Shown: one piece after another, positions 47,156 to 59,450 of the stretch
Position numbering within the stretch: position 1 is the first letter of the stretch
How the letters are laid out: every line of letters begins with the position of its first letter
Origin: Bartonella vinsonii subsp. berkhoffii ATCC 51672
GTDB taxonomy: Bacteria > Pseudomonadota > Alphaproteobacteria > Rhizobiales > Rhizobiaceae
Length of the DNA: 64,000 nucleotides
Assembly: GCF_902825225.1 (NCBI RefSeq)
Contig: NZ_CADEAK010000002.1
Location: forward strand, 62,001 to 126,000
Direction: 5' to 3'
Translations under genes and position numbers: made by a program
Notes under the pieces: generated by a model
What the model was told of the DNA's origin: nothing
Databases searched by the model: none
What the model saw: only the letters and a program-made list of their open reading frames with translations

Positions 47156-48160
47156 CTAACCTCCAGAAGCGCGCTGTGAAGTATCCACATAGGTGACGAC
47201 GGACATTCCAGGAATAAGTTTTTCAATCCCCTCTTGTCCAGGATCTAAAGCAATACGCACCGAAATACGTTGCGCAATTTTAATGAAATTTCCAATTGTT
47301 GTATCTGTTTTTAAGAGAGAAAATTCTGAACCTGTCGCAGGAGCGAAACGTACCACACGCCCTGTTAGTTTTTTATTATCCAACGCATCAACAGAGAAAA
47401 TAACCGGTTGTCCCACACGCATTTGAGAAAGCTGTGTTTCCTTATAATTGGCGATAACCCAAACATCATTAGAAATGACCGACACCAATTGCGTACCAGG
47501 CAAAACATACTGTCCTACTCGTGCACCAACCAATCCAACAGTTCCTGTTCTAGGAGATAAAATCTTCGTATGCTCCAAATTGAGCTTCGCCAATTCAACA
47601 CCAATCTTTGCTTCTGCAACCTCTGACTCTAAATTTTTTCGTTCAAGATCTAATTGTTTTTGCAATTGCCGTTTTGTTTCAAGTGCAGCCAACAATTGGG
47701 AAAGAGGACGAGAAACGGTATTGCCAGTATCACCAAAACCGAGCTTTTTGCTTTCAGGAAGAAGATTGGAGAATGCACGCGACCGCGCCAATTCTGCTTC
47801 TGCTGCATTAATTTCTCCCTGCAAAAGCTTATCCTGAAAGACAATGCTTTCAAGTTTTGCATTTTTGGCATCCAGAACAGCCTGTGCCCTTGCAAACTGT
47901 TGACGAAAGAGAGAATCATCGAGTTCAAAAAGAAGCATTCCCTTTTCAACGCGTTGATAATCTTGCACATAAATGCGTGAAATCACCCCAGAGGTCCGTG
48001 AACTCACCAAGATCACATTCCCTTTAATGGAAGCATTATCGGTTATTTGTATGGTACTAACAAAGGGAGGAAGTTTCCAAGCCCATAAAATCAACAAAAC
48101 ACCAGTAATCCCAGAAAAGAATGCAATAAGCGTCGCTTTTGACCGGAGTAATTTTATCAT
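47156..48160 (-). CDS. HlyD/EmrA-family membrane fusion protein
   Basis: This 334-residue protein has one N-terminal membrane helix (LIAFFSGITGVLLILWAW) and a periplasmic adaptor body. The biotinyl-lipoyl-like halves are VILVSSRTSGVISRIYVQDY and LNLEHTKILSPRTGTVGLVG, separated by a coiled coil (about residues 95-200). The beta-barrel part includes WVIANYKETQLSQMRVGQ, a hallmark of the EmrA/YibH type. It should connect the MFS pump encoded just upstream to an outer-membrane channel; no TolC gene is in the window. Confidence 0.9.
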   Translation of the reverse strand: MIKLLRSKATLIAFFSGITGVLLILWAWKLPPFVSTIQITDNASIKGNVILVSSRTSGVISRIYVQDYQRVEKGMLLFELDDSLFRQQFARAQAVLDAKNAKLESIVFQDKLLQGEINAAEAELARSRAFSNLLPESKKLGFGDTGNTVSRPLSQLLAALETKRQLQKQLDLERKNLESEVAEAKIGVELAKLNLEHTKILSPRTGTVGLVGARVGQYVLPGTQLVSVISNDVWVIANYKETQLSQMRVGQPVIFSVDALDNKKLTGRVVRFAPATGSEFSLLKTDTTIGNFIKIAQRISVRIALDPGQEGIEKLIPGMSVVTYVDTSQRASGG

Positions 48161-48206
48161 TTTTGCATCCCTCTCTTTTATGGCACTACCCTATCATGGC
48201 ATTACC

Positions 48207-49835
48207 CTACTTTTTGCATCCACGCAAAGAGCATGACTTGACAAATATTTTGACAAGGAAAACAGCAAATACACCCATTGCAATATAAAAATAAAGTCGA
48301 AAAACATCACCATAAGCAAAAATATTTGCTGTTAACTTAAACTTTTCAATCAATTTAGATGCATCTTGCTCTTTTCCCAGCAGATGAGGAAAGGAAACAC
48401 CGTAAGAGGGCGAAAATAAGGTATTAACCTCTCCTGAAATAATCGGATCCGCAACAACAATATTTTGTGTTAAGGACTCAAAGTTTTTATGAGCAAAAAA
48501 GAACTGCAGGCTGCCAAAAAAAGCTGACCCCATCAATCCGCCTGTAACTTGTGTCAGCAGAAAAACAGCAATAAAACTCAAAACATAGCGCGGTCCTCGC
48601 GCACCGGCTATCACAAACCCCTTCGACAGAGCAGGAGGTAAAAAAAGCGCGTAACTAAAACCCACCAACCCTTGACTCAACATCATATCTTGCGGGCGTG
48701 TTAAATGATTGACATAACTATCTAAATAAGCCCCAAGCGCCAAACAACCCAAAGATAACAGATAAAAATAATCCTCACGTCCCTCACGTAAACAAAGGAC
48801 ACAAACGGCTCCCCCCAAAAGGACACCCCCTATAACTGCAAGATACATGGGAGCCATCTCACGATTCAACAAACCAAAAAGGCTAAAAAAGCCTGCTGCT
48901 AAATTTGATCGCTCCAATAAGAATACGTGAAAAACAAATAAAATGAGAACAGATTGGAGCATTTCTTTACTGAAAAGCCAGCGTAAATCAATCAACGGTT
49001 TTTCTCTATTCAGTTCAATAATAATCGCAACCACCAAAGAGGAAACAGCAAGCGCAAGTCCCCAACCAATCCATGGTGCCTCATACCACCAATATAATAT
49101 ACCAACAGACATAATCACTGCATTAAGCCCCAGACCGAATGCAATCAAACTGTAGCTTAACCAATCTAATTTCTGAATAACCTTATTACGAACAACAGGG
49201 GTCAGTGGAAGAGAAAAAATACAGCCCAAACTGATAAGAACCAATCCCATTTCAAGTGCGGAAAGACTAGAAAACCCACCATTTTCCAATAAATCAGGTG
49301 AAATTAAACGCGAGAGAGGAACAGCTAAAGCCGCATTCATATAATTCAAACTCAGAGCAATAGTAAACTTTTTTGCTGGTGCAAAAGCTTCCATCATATA
49401 AAGAAGCGCAAGTGAAGCCAAAGGTGCAGCAGCAATACCAGCAAAAAAGCGAATAATCAGTGCAGAACGCAAATCCGTCACAAAGAGTTGCAACACACAA
49501 ACTAAAACGAAACCAAGAATTGATAATTCGGCAAAAGCACGAAGCCCAAATTGGTAGCGAATTTTGATCAACATGATCGCAACACTGACATTTGGCGCCA
49601 TATAAGCAGCAACCAACCATGTGGTTTCTGTCAGAGTTGCATGGAAATCGCCGGTAAGTTGGACAATGTTAGATTGAACAACATTGGCTCCCAAACCACA
49701 AGCCCACTGCAAAATAAGAGAGGCAAAAATATAAACAAAACATTTTGGCAAGGGCCCTGCAAAAACACGACCTGGATGAGGAAAAGGCTTTCCTCCCTTT
49801 TTAGCAGACATAACCGTACTTTTTTTTCCGCTCAT
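48207..49835 (-). CDS. MFS efflux permease, DHA2/EmrB type
   Basis: This 542-residue protein has about 14 membrane helices, as in the DHA2 drug-proton antiporters. Recognisable are LTETTWLVAAYMAPNVSVAI in the first helices and RFFAGIAAAPLASLALLYMM. It precedes the EmrA-like gene by 46 bases, and its start lies only 23 bases after the atpC stop. The pair would form a tripartite efflux pump. The substrate is unknown. Confidence 0.87.
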   Translation of the reverse strand: MSGKKSTVMSAKKGGKPFPHPGRVFAGPLPKCFVYIFASLILQWACGLGANVVQSNIVQLTGDFHATLTETTWLVAAYMAPNVSVAIMLIKIRYQFGLRAFAELSILGFVLVCVLQLFVTDLRSALIIRFFAGIAAAPLASLALLYMMEAFAPAKKFTIALSLNYMNAALAVPLSRLISPDLLENGGFSSLSALEMGLVLISLGCIFSLPLTPVVRNKVIQKLDWLSYSLIAFGLGLNAVIMSVGILYWWYEAPWIGWGLALAVSSLVVAIIIELNREKPLIDLRWLFSKEMLQSVLILFVFHVFLLERSNLAAGFFSLFGLLNREMAPMYLAVIGGVLLGGAVCVLCLREGREDYFYLLSLGCLALGAYLDSYVNHLTRPQDMMLSQGLVGFSYALFLPPALSKGFVIAGARGPRYVLSFIAVFLLTQVTGGLMGSAFFGSLQFFFAHKNFESLTQNIVVADPIISGEVNTLFSPSYGVSFPHLLGKEQDASKLIEKFKLTANIFAYGDVFRLYFYIAMGVFAVFLVKIFVKSCSLRGCKK

Positions 49836-49858
49836 GTCACCTTTTCCTGTATAATCTC

Positions 49859-50272
49859 TTACGCCTCTATCACCCCAGCACCAGCCGCCAGTTGATGAAA
49901 AAACTCTTCTACCTTACGATTTTCCTCATCACTTGTCTCCCCTTTTAATGTTGCTCGAACCTGCAAAATCTGCTGTTCCAAAGCATCAAAAGAAAGATGC
50001 TCAACAGCAACCACTTTTTCTACCAAAAGTGAACACCCCGAAAAGGTAATATTCGCAACACCTCCACAAACAGCAAACAGCTTTTCCCCTGAAGAGGTGA
50101 GAACACAAACACTCCCCAAAACAATGCTTGCTACCAAAGGCGCATGATGTGCCATCACTGTTAGAGCCCCTGATGCTGAAGGAAGAACAACAGAGACCAC
50201 TTGTTCTGAAAAGACAAGTTTTTCAGGGGACACAAGCTCAAATAAAAAACACTCTACTCTATTGTTTTCCAC
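49859..50272 (-). CDS. atpC: ATP synthase epsilon subunit
   Basis: This 137-residue F1 subunit has the N-terminal beta-barrel domain (CFLFELVSPEKLVFSEQVVS, ALTVMAHHAPLV) and a helical C-terminus. I choose the GTG at 50272 as start because GGAGG stands five bases before it; the upstream GTG at 50284 would place that site inside the gene. It closes the atpHAGDC operon. Sequence identity to other epsilon subunits is visibly modest, which is usual. Confidence 0.9.
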   Translation of the reverse strand: MENNRVECFLFELVSPEKLVFSEQVVSVVLPSASGALTVMAHHAPLVASIVLGSVCVLTSSGEKLFAVCGGVANITFSGCSLLVEKVVAVEHLSFDALEQQILQVRATLKGETSDEENRKVEEFFHQLAAGAGVIEA

Positions 50273-50344
50273 AGTAACCTCCACGAAGCTCGATACAAAG
50301 ACCTCTTGTCCTTTCTACAACAAGCATTCGTTACAGACTTCTTC

Positions 50345-51967
<1,623 letters not shown>

Positions 51968-51980
51968 TTACCTTTTCCGT

Positions 51981-52892
51981 TTAAAGCGCTTCTGCGCCCG
52001 CAATAATTTCGATCAACTCTGTCGTGATTTGTGCCTGACGCTGACGATTATAAGCCACCGTCAATTTATTAATCATTTCACCCGCATTACGGGACGCATT
52101 ATCCATAGCCGTCATCTTTGCGCCCATTTCACCCGCAACATTTTCAAGCAGAGCCCGAAAGATTTGCACAGAAAGATTGCGTGGCACAAGCGTATCCAAA
52201 AGAGAAGCAGCATCAGACTCATATTCATAAACAATCGATTGTAGATCTGCGTTTTTATCATTTTTCCTAACAAGCTCTTTTGTCTCAAGAGGCTCTTTTG
52301 GAGAAATCATGGGGATCAAGCCAAAAGCGGTGGGACGTTGATTGATCACCGAAACGAACTCAGAGTAAAGCAGCGTACACACATCGAATGCGCCCTCACT
52401 GAATAAATCAACAACCCGCTGGCTAATCATCACTGCTTCCGCAAAACCAATACGTTTTACAGAATGCAAATCAATGTGATCAATCATCAACGCTTTGTAA
52501 TCGCGTGATAAAATATCTGCTCCCTTTTTACCCACAGTCAAAATTTTGACGATTTTACCAGCCGCAAGGAGTGCCTTAATCTTTTCGCGCGCACAACGTG
52601 CAATTTGCACATTAAAAGCACCACACAATCCGCGCTCAGCGGTACAGACCACCAAAAGATGCACATCATCTCGACCAGTCCCACGCATAAGAGGGGGCGC
52701 ATCAATCCCATCAACATCAGCAGCAACATTGGCCAAAATAGCAGCCATCCGCGTAGCATAAGGGCGTGCAGATTCAGCTGCCTCTTGCGCACGGTGCAAC
52801 CTTGCTGCTGCAACCATTTGCATAGCTTTGGTAATCTTCTGGGTTGCCTTAACCGAGGCGATACGGTCTCTCAGATCCTTCAACGAGGCCAT
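51981..52892 (-). CDS. atpG: ATP synthase gamma subunit
   Basis: This 303-residue rotor subunit begins [20 protein letters not shown] and ends with the conserved helix [20 protein letters not shown]. Between them [12 protein letters not shown] is typical. It links the F1 head to the c-ring. It sits between atpA (20-base gap) and atpD (19-base gap). Confidence 0.96.
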   Translation of the reverse strand: MASLKDLRDRIASVKATQKITKAMQMVAAARLHRAQEAAESARPYATRMAAILANVAADVDGIDAPPLMRGTGRDDVHLLVVCTAERGLCGAFNVQIARCAREKIKALLAAGKIVKILTVGKKGADILSRDYKALMIDHIDLHSVKRIGFAEAVMISQRVVDLFSEGAFDVCTLLYSEFVSVINQRPTAFGLIPMISPKEPLETKELVRKNDKNADLQSIVYEYESDAASLLDTLVPRNLSVQIFRALLENVAGEMGAKMTAMDNASRNAGEMINKLTVAYNRQRQAQITTELIEIIAGAEAL

Positions 52893-52912
52893 TCAAGCAT
52901 TCCATCAATTCA

Positions 52913-54448
52913 TTACGAAAAATTCTTCGCATAACTTTTAAGGACAGTAATCAACTTCTCCTTAAGTTCATCGGTTATCTGCTTTTGATCTGCAATTGCC
53001 TTCAAAAGATCTTGGTGATCACTCCGGAAGAGAGTCAACAGCCCCTGCTCAAATCGAGAAACATCAGAAACCGCCAAGGAATCAAGATAACCATTCACAC
53101 CAGCAAAAATAACAACCACCTGTTCTTCCGTTTTGAGTGGAGAAAATTGCGGCTGCTTCAACAATTCTGTCAAACGCGCTCCACGATTTAAAAGACGCTG
53201 CGTTGAGGCATCCAAATCGGAACCAAATTGCGCAAAAGCTGCCATTTCGCGATATTGTGCCAATTCACCTTTGATTGAACCAGCAACCTGCTTCATCGCC
53301 TTAATCTGTGCAGCAGAACCAACACGCGAGACAGAAAGACCAACATTTACAGCAGGACGAATTCCTTGATAGAACAAATTGGTTTCCAGAAAAATTTGCC
53401 CATCGGTAATTGAAATCACATTGGTAGGAATATAAGCAGAAACATCATTTGCCTGTGTTTCAATAACGGGCAACGCCGTCAAAGATCCAGAACCATTTTC
53501 CGCATTAAGTTTTGCAGCACGCTCCAAAAGGCGCGAATGGAGATAGAAGACATCACCAGGGTAAGCTTCACGACCAGGCGGACGACGCAGCAAAAGGGAC
53601 ATTTGGCGATAAGCAACCGCCTGTTTGGAAAGATCATCATATCCAATCAAAGCATGTTGACCATTGTCACGGAAATATTCCCCCATTGCACATCCCGCAA
53701 GAGGTGCGATAAATTGTAATGGAGCAGGATCAGAAGCGGTAGCCGCGACAATAATGGAATATTCAAGAGCACCACGCTCTTCCAAAACCTTAACAAATTG
53801 CGCCACGGTTGAACGTTTTTGACCAATAGCAACATAGATACAATAAACTTTATCTTGGTCTTTTCCAGCACCCTTTTCGTGGAATGGCTTTTGATTTAAA
53901 AATGTATCGAGTAAAATCGCGGTTTTTCCCGTTTGCCGATCTCCAATCACCAATTCACGCTGTCCACGCCCAATAGGAATGAGTGCATCAATAGCTTTCA
54001 ATCCGGTAGACATTGGCTCATGCACTGACTGACGTGGAATAATTCCTGGCGCCTTAACATCTACACGACGACGTTCTGTTTCTTTAAGAGGACCTTTACC
54101 GTCTATAGGATTTCCCAATGCATCAACAACACGGCCAAGGAGTGCAGGACCAACAGGAACATCAACAATAGTGCCCAACCGTTTAACGGTATCACCTTCA
54201 CGAATATCACGATCTGATCCGAAAATCACCACCCCGACATTATCGATTTCTAAATTTAGTGCCATTCCGCGCACACCATTTGAAAAGGAAACCATTTCCC
54301 CTGCTTGGACATTATCCAAACCGTAAACGCGGGCGATACCATCTCCTACAGACAAAACCCAACCAATCTCTGAAACTTCAGCCTTTTGGTCAAAGTTTCT
54401 GATTTGCTCTTTGAGAATTTTTGAAATTTCAGATGGTCTAATATCCAT
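52913..54448 (-). CDS. atpA: ATP synthase alpha subunit
   Basis: This 511-residue non-catalytic F1 subunit has Walker [19 protein letters not shown], the signature [17 protein letters not shown] and RELVIGDRQ. The N-terminus [20 protein letters not shown] matches rhizobial proteins. The ATG at 54448 shares one base with the atpH stop (TGATG), indicating coupled translation. Confidence 0.97.
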   Translation of the reverse strand: MDIRPSEISKILKEQIRNFDQKAEVSEIGWVLSVGDGIARVYGLDNVQAGEMVSFSNGVRGMALNLEIDNVGVVIFGSDRDIREGDTVKRLGTIVDVPVGPALLGRVVDALGNPIDGKGPLKETERRRVDVKAPGIIPRQSVHEPMSTGLKAIDALIPIGRGQRELVIGDRQTGKTAILLDTFLNQKPFHEKGAGKDQDKVYCIYVAIGQKRSTVAQFVKVLEERGALEYSIIVAATASDPAPLQFIAPLAGCAMGEYFRDNGQHALIGYDDLSKQAVAYRQMSLLLRRPPGREAYPGDVFYLHSRLLERAAKLNAENGSGSLTALPVIETQANDVSAYIPTNVISITDGQIFLETNLFYQGIRPAVNVGLSVSRVGSAAQIKAMKQVAGSIKGELAQYREMAAFAQFGSDLDASTQRLLNRGARLTELLKQPQFSPLKTEEQVVVIFAGVNGYLDSLAVSDVSRFEQGLLTLFRSDHQDLLKAIADQKQITDELKEKLITVLKSYAKNFS

Positions 54449-55032
54449 CAACTGACCTCTTTTTTCAATGCAAGCTTAAGTGAAGATAATTTTGTTGCAA
54501 GAGACGTATCAATCTGAGACGACCCCACACGAATGACCAATCCACCAAGAATTGTTGGATCCACAAGGGTATATAGCAAAATTTTTCCCCCAACGACACC
54601 TTCCAAAGCCACGCGCAATTCTTGTTCTTGTTGAGAACTCAACGGACGAGCAGAAACAATCTGTACCGAATTTTCTCTACGAAAAAGAGCAACACGGCGT
54701 TGAAAAGCATGTAAAATACCAGACAAAGCACCAAGCCGACGGTTTACTACGACAACGCGCAAAAAATCACCAAAAATCTGACCGGCACCCTTATCATCAA
54801 ACTTCATGCACTCAAAGACAGAACGCATCACTTTAACCTGCTCTTTCACCGAAAAGAATGGACTCTGCACAAAGCGTTTTAAGTCTTCATTTTGATCCAA
54901 GACAAGTAAAAAAGATGCCACTACCTTTTCAACCTTTTCAACGACTCCTGCTTCTTGAACACAATCAAAAAGCGCTTGCGCATAGCGTTGATCTACCAAT
55001 GGCAGCGGTATAAGAGAAAATGAATCCGACAC
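54448..55032 (-). CDS. atpH: ATP synthase delta subunit
   Basis: This 194-residue stator subunit connects F1 to the b subunits. Typical text is [20 protein letters not shown] near the N-terminus and [20 protein letters not shown] near the C-terminus. I choose the GTG at 55032 because the family begins there and AGAGG precedes it; the upstream frame to 55134 adds 34 unrelated residues. It is the first gene of the F1 operon. Confidence 0.92.
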   Translation of the reverse strand: MSDSFSLIPLPLVDQRYAQALFDCVQEAGVVEKVEKVVASFLLVLDQNEDLKRFVQSPFFSVKEQVKVMRSVFECMKFDDKGAGQIFGDFLRVVVVNRRLGALSGILHAFQRRVALFRRENSVQIVSARPLSSQQEQELRVALEGVVGGKILLYTLVDPTILGGLVIRVGSSQIDTSLATKLSSLKLALKKEVS

Positions 55033-55530
55033 GAAATACCGCCTCTTTCCCTTGAGCGACTCTCTGATAATTATCAGATGAAATAAATCAGACACCCCGA
55101 ATTTTAAGAATCTTCCCCTTAAAATTCGGGACAAAAAACTTTTCGAGTTCTAGCATACACACAATCGACTCGCAACACTTCAAATCGATGCTTTCTGAAA
55201 ATTTCTTATAAAACATTCAAAATGTTTTTAAAAACAGTTTTTTAGATATGCAAGTTATCACCACAGTTTTTCTTACGTCTCTTTTTGACATTTCCTGATA
55301 GATTTTTCAAGTCTCTATTATCTGTGCTTTACAAATGATCTGACAACAGAAAAAAATGCTGCTTATCAGAAAAGCTCCATTTACGTAAAAACCTCATTAC
55401 TTCAAAAGAATAAGCAAACAATAATGAATCTCTATTCCCCTTTAAAAAGCAGAAAAAAGATCTTTCATTCTTTCCTTCAAGCATCTTGCAAATCCCCCCA
55501 TTCTCTTGCCTTATTATATTTGCAGTATTT
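55033..55530. other. Spacer between priA and the atp operon
   Basis: About 500 AT-rich bases; the atp promoter should be here. A minus-strand frame at 55329-55631 overlaps the priA end and is not supported. Confidence 0.4.
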
Positions 55531-57753
55531 TCAGAGAAAACTTTGCGGATCAATATCAATCTGCACCCGAACAGAAGAAGGCATTTTAGGAGCATTTGCA
55601 AGCATTGCACGAATAAAGCCTTGTACATCAAAACAACGCTGTCCCTGTAGCAAAAGCCGAAAACGATAACGTCCTCGAATCAGCGCCAATGGTGCTTCTG
55701 CTGGTCCCATGACAGAGATATTTTTCTCCCGTGGAGCCACTTGGCGCAACACCCGCGCATAATGTTCCGCCGCTTGGCGTTTTTCTGAAGACACAATCAA
55801 AGAAGCAAGCCGCCCATAAGGTGGAAGATGATAATGCTGCCGCGCAGCAATTTCATGTGTGTAAAAATCCTCACATTGTTGAGAAAGCAAAGCTTGTATC
55901 ACGGGATGATCAGGTTGGTAAGTTTGCAATAATCCTACACTTTCTAGCCCTATACGCCCTGCTCTTCCTGTCACCTGAGATAAGAGTTGAAAAGTGCGCT
56001 CCGCCGCCCGCAAATCACCATTGGCAAAACCAAGATCAGCATCAATCACTCCAACCAGAGATAACCCAGGAAAATGGTGCCCCTTAGCAACAAGCTGCGT
56101 GCCAATAATAATATCCACCTCACCATTGGCAATCGCTTGCAATTCACGCCGTAACTGACCAATCCCACCTTTAAGATCAGTTGAAAGAATCAATAATCGC
56201 GCCTGTGGAAAAAGTTTTTGTGTTTCCTCAGCAATTCTTTCCACTCCTGGTCCACAAGCCACGAGATGATCTAAAGTCCCACATTCAGGACACGCGTCTG
56301 GAATTGGTTGATGATACCCACAATGATGACATTTAAGCTGCCCTTGTAAACGATGCTCAACCAACCAACTTGAACAATCTGTACACTGAAAACGATGTCC
56401 ACAAACCCGACACAAAGTTAAAGGTGCATAACCACGTCGATTGAGAAAAAGCAGCGCCTGTTCACCCTTCTCGATAGTTTTTGTCAGAGCCTCTTCAAGA
56501 ACAGAGGAAATAAAGCGTCCCCTTTGCACACCTCCTTTACGCATATCAACCACCCGTAACTGTGGAAGTGCCGCCGCGTTAAAACGCGATGGCAAATTGA
56601 CCCGTTGATAACGTCCCCACAAAACATTTGCTTGGCTTTCAATCGATGGGGTTGCTGAAGATAAAATAACAGGAAAATTCTCGAAAGAGCCCCGTGCAAC
56701 CGCCATATCGCGTGCATGATAAAAAACGCGCTCTTCTTGTTTATAAGCACTATCATGTTCTTCATCCACCACAATTAAGCCAAGCTCTGGAAAGGGGAGA
56801 AAAAGTGCCGAACGCGCCCCAGCCACCACCCGCACCTGCCCTTCTGCAACTTGCCGCCATACACGTTCCCGACGCCGCGGCGCTAAATCTGAATGCCACT
56901 CCGCTGCAGATGCTCCAAAACGCGCATGAAACCGATCTAAAAATTGTTGTGTTAAAGCAATTTCCGGTAACAAAATCAAAACCTGCTTGCCATTTGTGAG
57001 TGCCTGCGCAACCGCCTCAAAATAAACTTCTGTCTTTCCCGATCCAGTAACACCCTCAAGCAGAAAAACTTGAAACTGAGAAGACAAAACCCCCTCTCGC
57101 AAAAGTCGTGCTGCCTTACTCTGCTCTCCTTCCAACTGAGGAGAACAAAAATCAGGATTGGGCAACGCCACAAGAGCAGGAGCCGGCACCATAACGTCTT
57201 CAAATACCCCAAGCGCTTTCAACCCCTCAACAACAGAAACAGAAGTTCCCGCCGCATGCGCCAGACCAGAACGGGTCCAAATCCCACCATCATGCACCAA
57301 CTCCAAAACCCGTGACCGTGCTGGTGTGAGACGCTCCACATCTCCTCCACGATACCGCAAACCCAGCATTGGTGCTTCGGGTTCTAAAGCAGCCGGCACA
57401 CATAAAACCAATCGCGCCACAAGACCGAAAGGTGTCATTGTATAGCGGCTTACAAAACGCAAAAATGCCATCATCTCCGCCTTTAAGGGCGGACAGTCAA
57501 AAACATGAAGGACAGAGCGTAATTTTTTACGCGCCACAACTGTAGCTTTTTCCCCATCTTGTGTGATCTGCTCTTCAACATCCACCACAAAACCACAAAC
57601 TTGGCGCCCCATTACCTGAACACGAACAAAACAACCAACTTCACACTCCAGTAAAGGAGGAACTTCATAACTATAAGCCTGAGAAACAGGAAGAGGCACC
57701 AAAACCGAAACAATCTTTTTCTCTGTCACATCCTCTGTCGCCTTTGATCTCAT
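55531..57753 (-). CDS. priA: Primosomal protein N' (PriA helicase)
   Basis: This 740-residue DNA helicase restarts stalled replication forks. Walker A is GVTGSGKTEVYFEA and Walker B is VVDEEHDSAYKQEE. The zinc-binding region has CRVCGHRFQCTDC and CHHCG followed by CPECGTL. Helicase motifs VTGRAGRIGLESVG are clear. The ATG at 57753 is preferred over a TTG seven codons upstream. The tal gene is divergent from it. Confidence 0.95.
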   Translation of the reverse strand: MRSKATEDVTEKKIVSVLVPLPVSQAYSYEVPPLLECEVGCFVRVQVMGRQVCGFVVDVEEQITQDGEKATVVARKKLRSVLHVFDCPPLKAEMMAFLRFVSRYTMTPFGLVARLVLCVPAALEPEAPMLGLRYRGGDVERLTPARSRVLELVHDGGIWTRSGLAHAAGTSVSVVEGLKALGVFEDVMVPAPALVALPNPDFCSPQLEGEQSKAARLLREGVLSSQFQVFLLEGVTGSGKTEVYFEAVAQALTNGKQVLILLPEIALTQQFLDRFHARFGASAAEWHSDLAPRRRERVWRQVAEGQVRVVAGARSALFLPFPELGLIVVDEEHDSAYKQEERVFYHARDMAVARGSFENFPVILSSATPSIESQANVLWGRYQRVNLPSRFNAAALPQLRVVDMRKGGVQRGRFISSVLEEALTKTIEKGEQALLFLNRRGYAPLTLCRVCGHRFQCTDCSSWLVEHRLQGQLKCHHCGYHQPIPDACPECGTLDHLVACGPGVERIAEETQKLFPQARLLILSTDLKGGIGQLRRELQAIANGEVDIIIGTQLVAKGHHFPGLSLVGVIDADLGFANGDLRAAERTFQLLSQVTGRAGRIGLESVGLLQTYQPDHPVIQALLSQQCEDFYTHEIAARQHYHLPPYGRLASLIVSSEKRQAAEHYARVLRQVAPREKNISVMGPAEAPLALIRGRYRFRLLLQGQRCFDVQGFIRAMLANAPKMPSSVRVQIDIDPQSFL

Positions 57754-58209
57754 CTTTATCTTTTGTACCAACAACAGGCCCTTTATACAAACAATGCTTC
57801 TACAGTCTATTTTAACGGCATCTCTTTTAAAGCCCCGCTTCTTCTAAAATCATTATGAAAAAGCCTTTACGTGCTTTATCATTGCATCCCTCTCAACAAC
57901 AGCCAGCAAGTAAGGATTCCTTCATCATACCCCTCAAACAAAAAAGAACGCCTTTCTCCCATAACAGATAGAACTCTATCATTATAAGCATTTCATAAGA
58001 ACACCGTAAGTGCTAACAACCAAACAAAATGCCTCACACATTGTGTGCTTTCTCCATTCCCCCATTTTTGCCCTCTTTATATTTCAACTTATCATAGAAT
58101 AACACACATCCTCCCTCTTGCTTTTGCGATAAACAAGAGCGCATAACTAAAAAGAGAGAAAAACATCAGAAGCTTTGAAGTATAAAGCGCAAAAACAAGG
58201 AGGCTGAAT
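57754..58209. other. Divergent spacer between priA and tal
   Basis: About 455 bases with no gene. It holds the tal ribosome site AGGAGG and presumably both promoters. Confidence 0.4.
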
Positions 58210-58863
58210 ATGAAATTTTTTGTGGATAGTGCGGATATTGAAGAAATCCGAGAATTACAAAATTTAAGCCTCGTTGATGGTATTACCACCAATCCCTCTC
58301 TTATTCTCAAATCGGGACGCAATATTCTTGAAGTTACAAAAGAAATTTGTGCGCTTGTCGATGGCCCTGTTTCGGTCGAAGTTACAGCAACTCAATTTGA
58401 AAGCATGATGAAAGAAGCAGCTGTTTTAGCAAAAATTGCTGATAATATTTGCATCAAGCTTCCCCTAACGCTCGATGGATTAAAAGCCTGTAAAGCCCTT
58501 ACAAAAGAGGGATTAAAAACAAATCTCACACTTTGTTTTTCCGCCAATCAAGCTCTCTTAGCCGCCAAAGCAGGTGCAACATTTGTTTCACCTTTTGTTG
58601 GCAGAATTGACGATTGCGGAATGGATGGCATTGAACTGCTTCATGAAATTTGTACAATCTATAACAACTACGGTTTTGCAACACAAATTTTGGCCGCCTC
58701 CATCCGCACCGTGAATCATGTCAAAGAAGCAGCCTTAAGTGGTGCGGATATTGCAACCGTTCCACCAAAAGTCTTAAAAGCGCTGGTCCAACATCCCTTA
58801 ACCGATAAAGGTTTACAAATCTTTCTAGAAGATTGGAAAAAAACCGGACAAAATATCGCTTAA
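58210..58863 (+). CDS. tal: Transaldolase (small, TalC/Fsa-type)
   Basis: This 217-residue enzyme of the short transaldolase subfamily begins [20 protein letters not shown]. The Schiff-base lysine is Lys83 in [39 protein letters not shown] and [20 protein letters not shown] are family hallmarks. With transketolase it forms the non-oxidative pentose phosphate pathway. Its stop overlaps the end of the convergent lptE gene by four bases. Confidence 0.94.
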   Translation: MKFFVDSADIEEIRELQNLSLVDGITTNPSLILKSGRNILEVTKEICALVDGPVSVEVTATQFESMMKEAAVLAKIADNICIKLPLTLDGLKACKALTKEGLKTNLTLCFSANQALLAAKAGATFVSPFVGRIDDCGMDGIELLHEICTIYNNYGFATQILAASIRTVNHVKEAALSGADIATVPPKVLKALVQHPLTDKGLQIFLEDWKKTGQNIA

Positions 58864-59450
58864 TGATGTGAAAGATCTTTTGAAAGCAGCAGAAGAATCT
58901 CTTCAGCTAATTCTTCTGCCACACGTTTTTGCGCATCTTCCTCTGCTTGCAGGGTTGCATATTCTTGGCGAAGCCGTTCAAAAGATGCACTCATGCTTAC
59001 CGTGCTTTCGGCAATCACAATATTTTTCATATTTTGCAAAACATAGGAAACCTTCCCCATCACGGTTCCAACAGAAGGGCGCCCTTCTCTTTTCCTATCG
59101 CGATCCATCTCTATTTGTACAGAATTTCGTGTAAATGTAGACGTTTGCAATGCCAATTGATAAGCCGGAGCAGAAGGTTTCCGCCCATTTCCATAAAGAA
59201 GAAACAGCAAATGATTGCGCACCATTTGACCAAAACGATCTGAAGGTTCTGCAACAACAATGGAAGCAAGCTTTTGGGAAAGACTCAAAGCTTTTGGTTT
59301 TGCAGACGAATGCTCAAAAACAGAATCCACAGAACTTATTGTCGTCGAAATCTGTGTTTCCTGATGATAAAGCGGCTCCACTATGCACCCACACAAAAGC
59401 ATGAGAAAACCAACCAAACCCACAAAAATAAATTTTCTAAACAACGACAT
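58860..59450 (-). CDS. lptE: LPS-assembly lipoprotein LptE
   Basis: This 196-residue outer-membrane lipoprotein has a signal peptide with lipobox MLLCGC at residues 17-22 and then VEPLYHQE. LptE plugs LptD in the lipopolysaccharide export complex. The rest ([29 protein letters not shown]) fits the alphaproteobacterial form. It overlaps the leuS 3' end by 14 bases; the leuS-lptE order (usually followed by holA) is the common one. holA is absent here because tal follows. Confidence 0.82.
   Translation of the reverse strand: MSLFRKFIFVGLVGFLMLLCGCIVEPLYHQETQISTTISSVDSVFEHSSAKPKALSLSQKLASIVVAEPSDRFGQMVRNHLLFLLYGNGRKPSAPAYQLALQTSTFTRNSVQIEMDRDRKREGRPSVGTVMGKVSYVLQNMKNIVIAESTVSMSASFERLRQEYATLQAEEDAQKRVAEELAEEILLLLSKDLSHH

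Noticed and set aside
55329-55631. 100-codon minus-strand frame
   Set aside because: It overlaps the priA 3' end in another frame and has no supporting signals.
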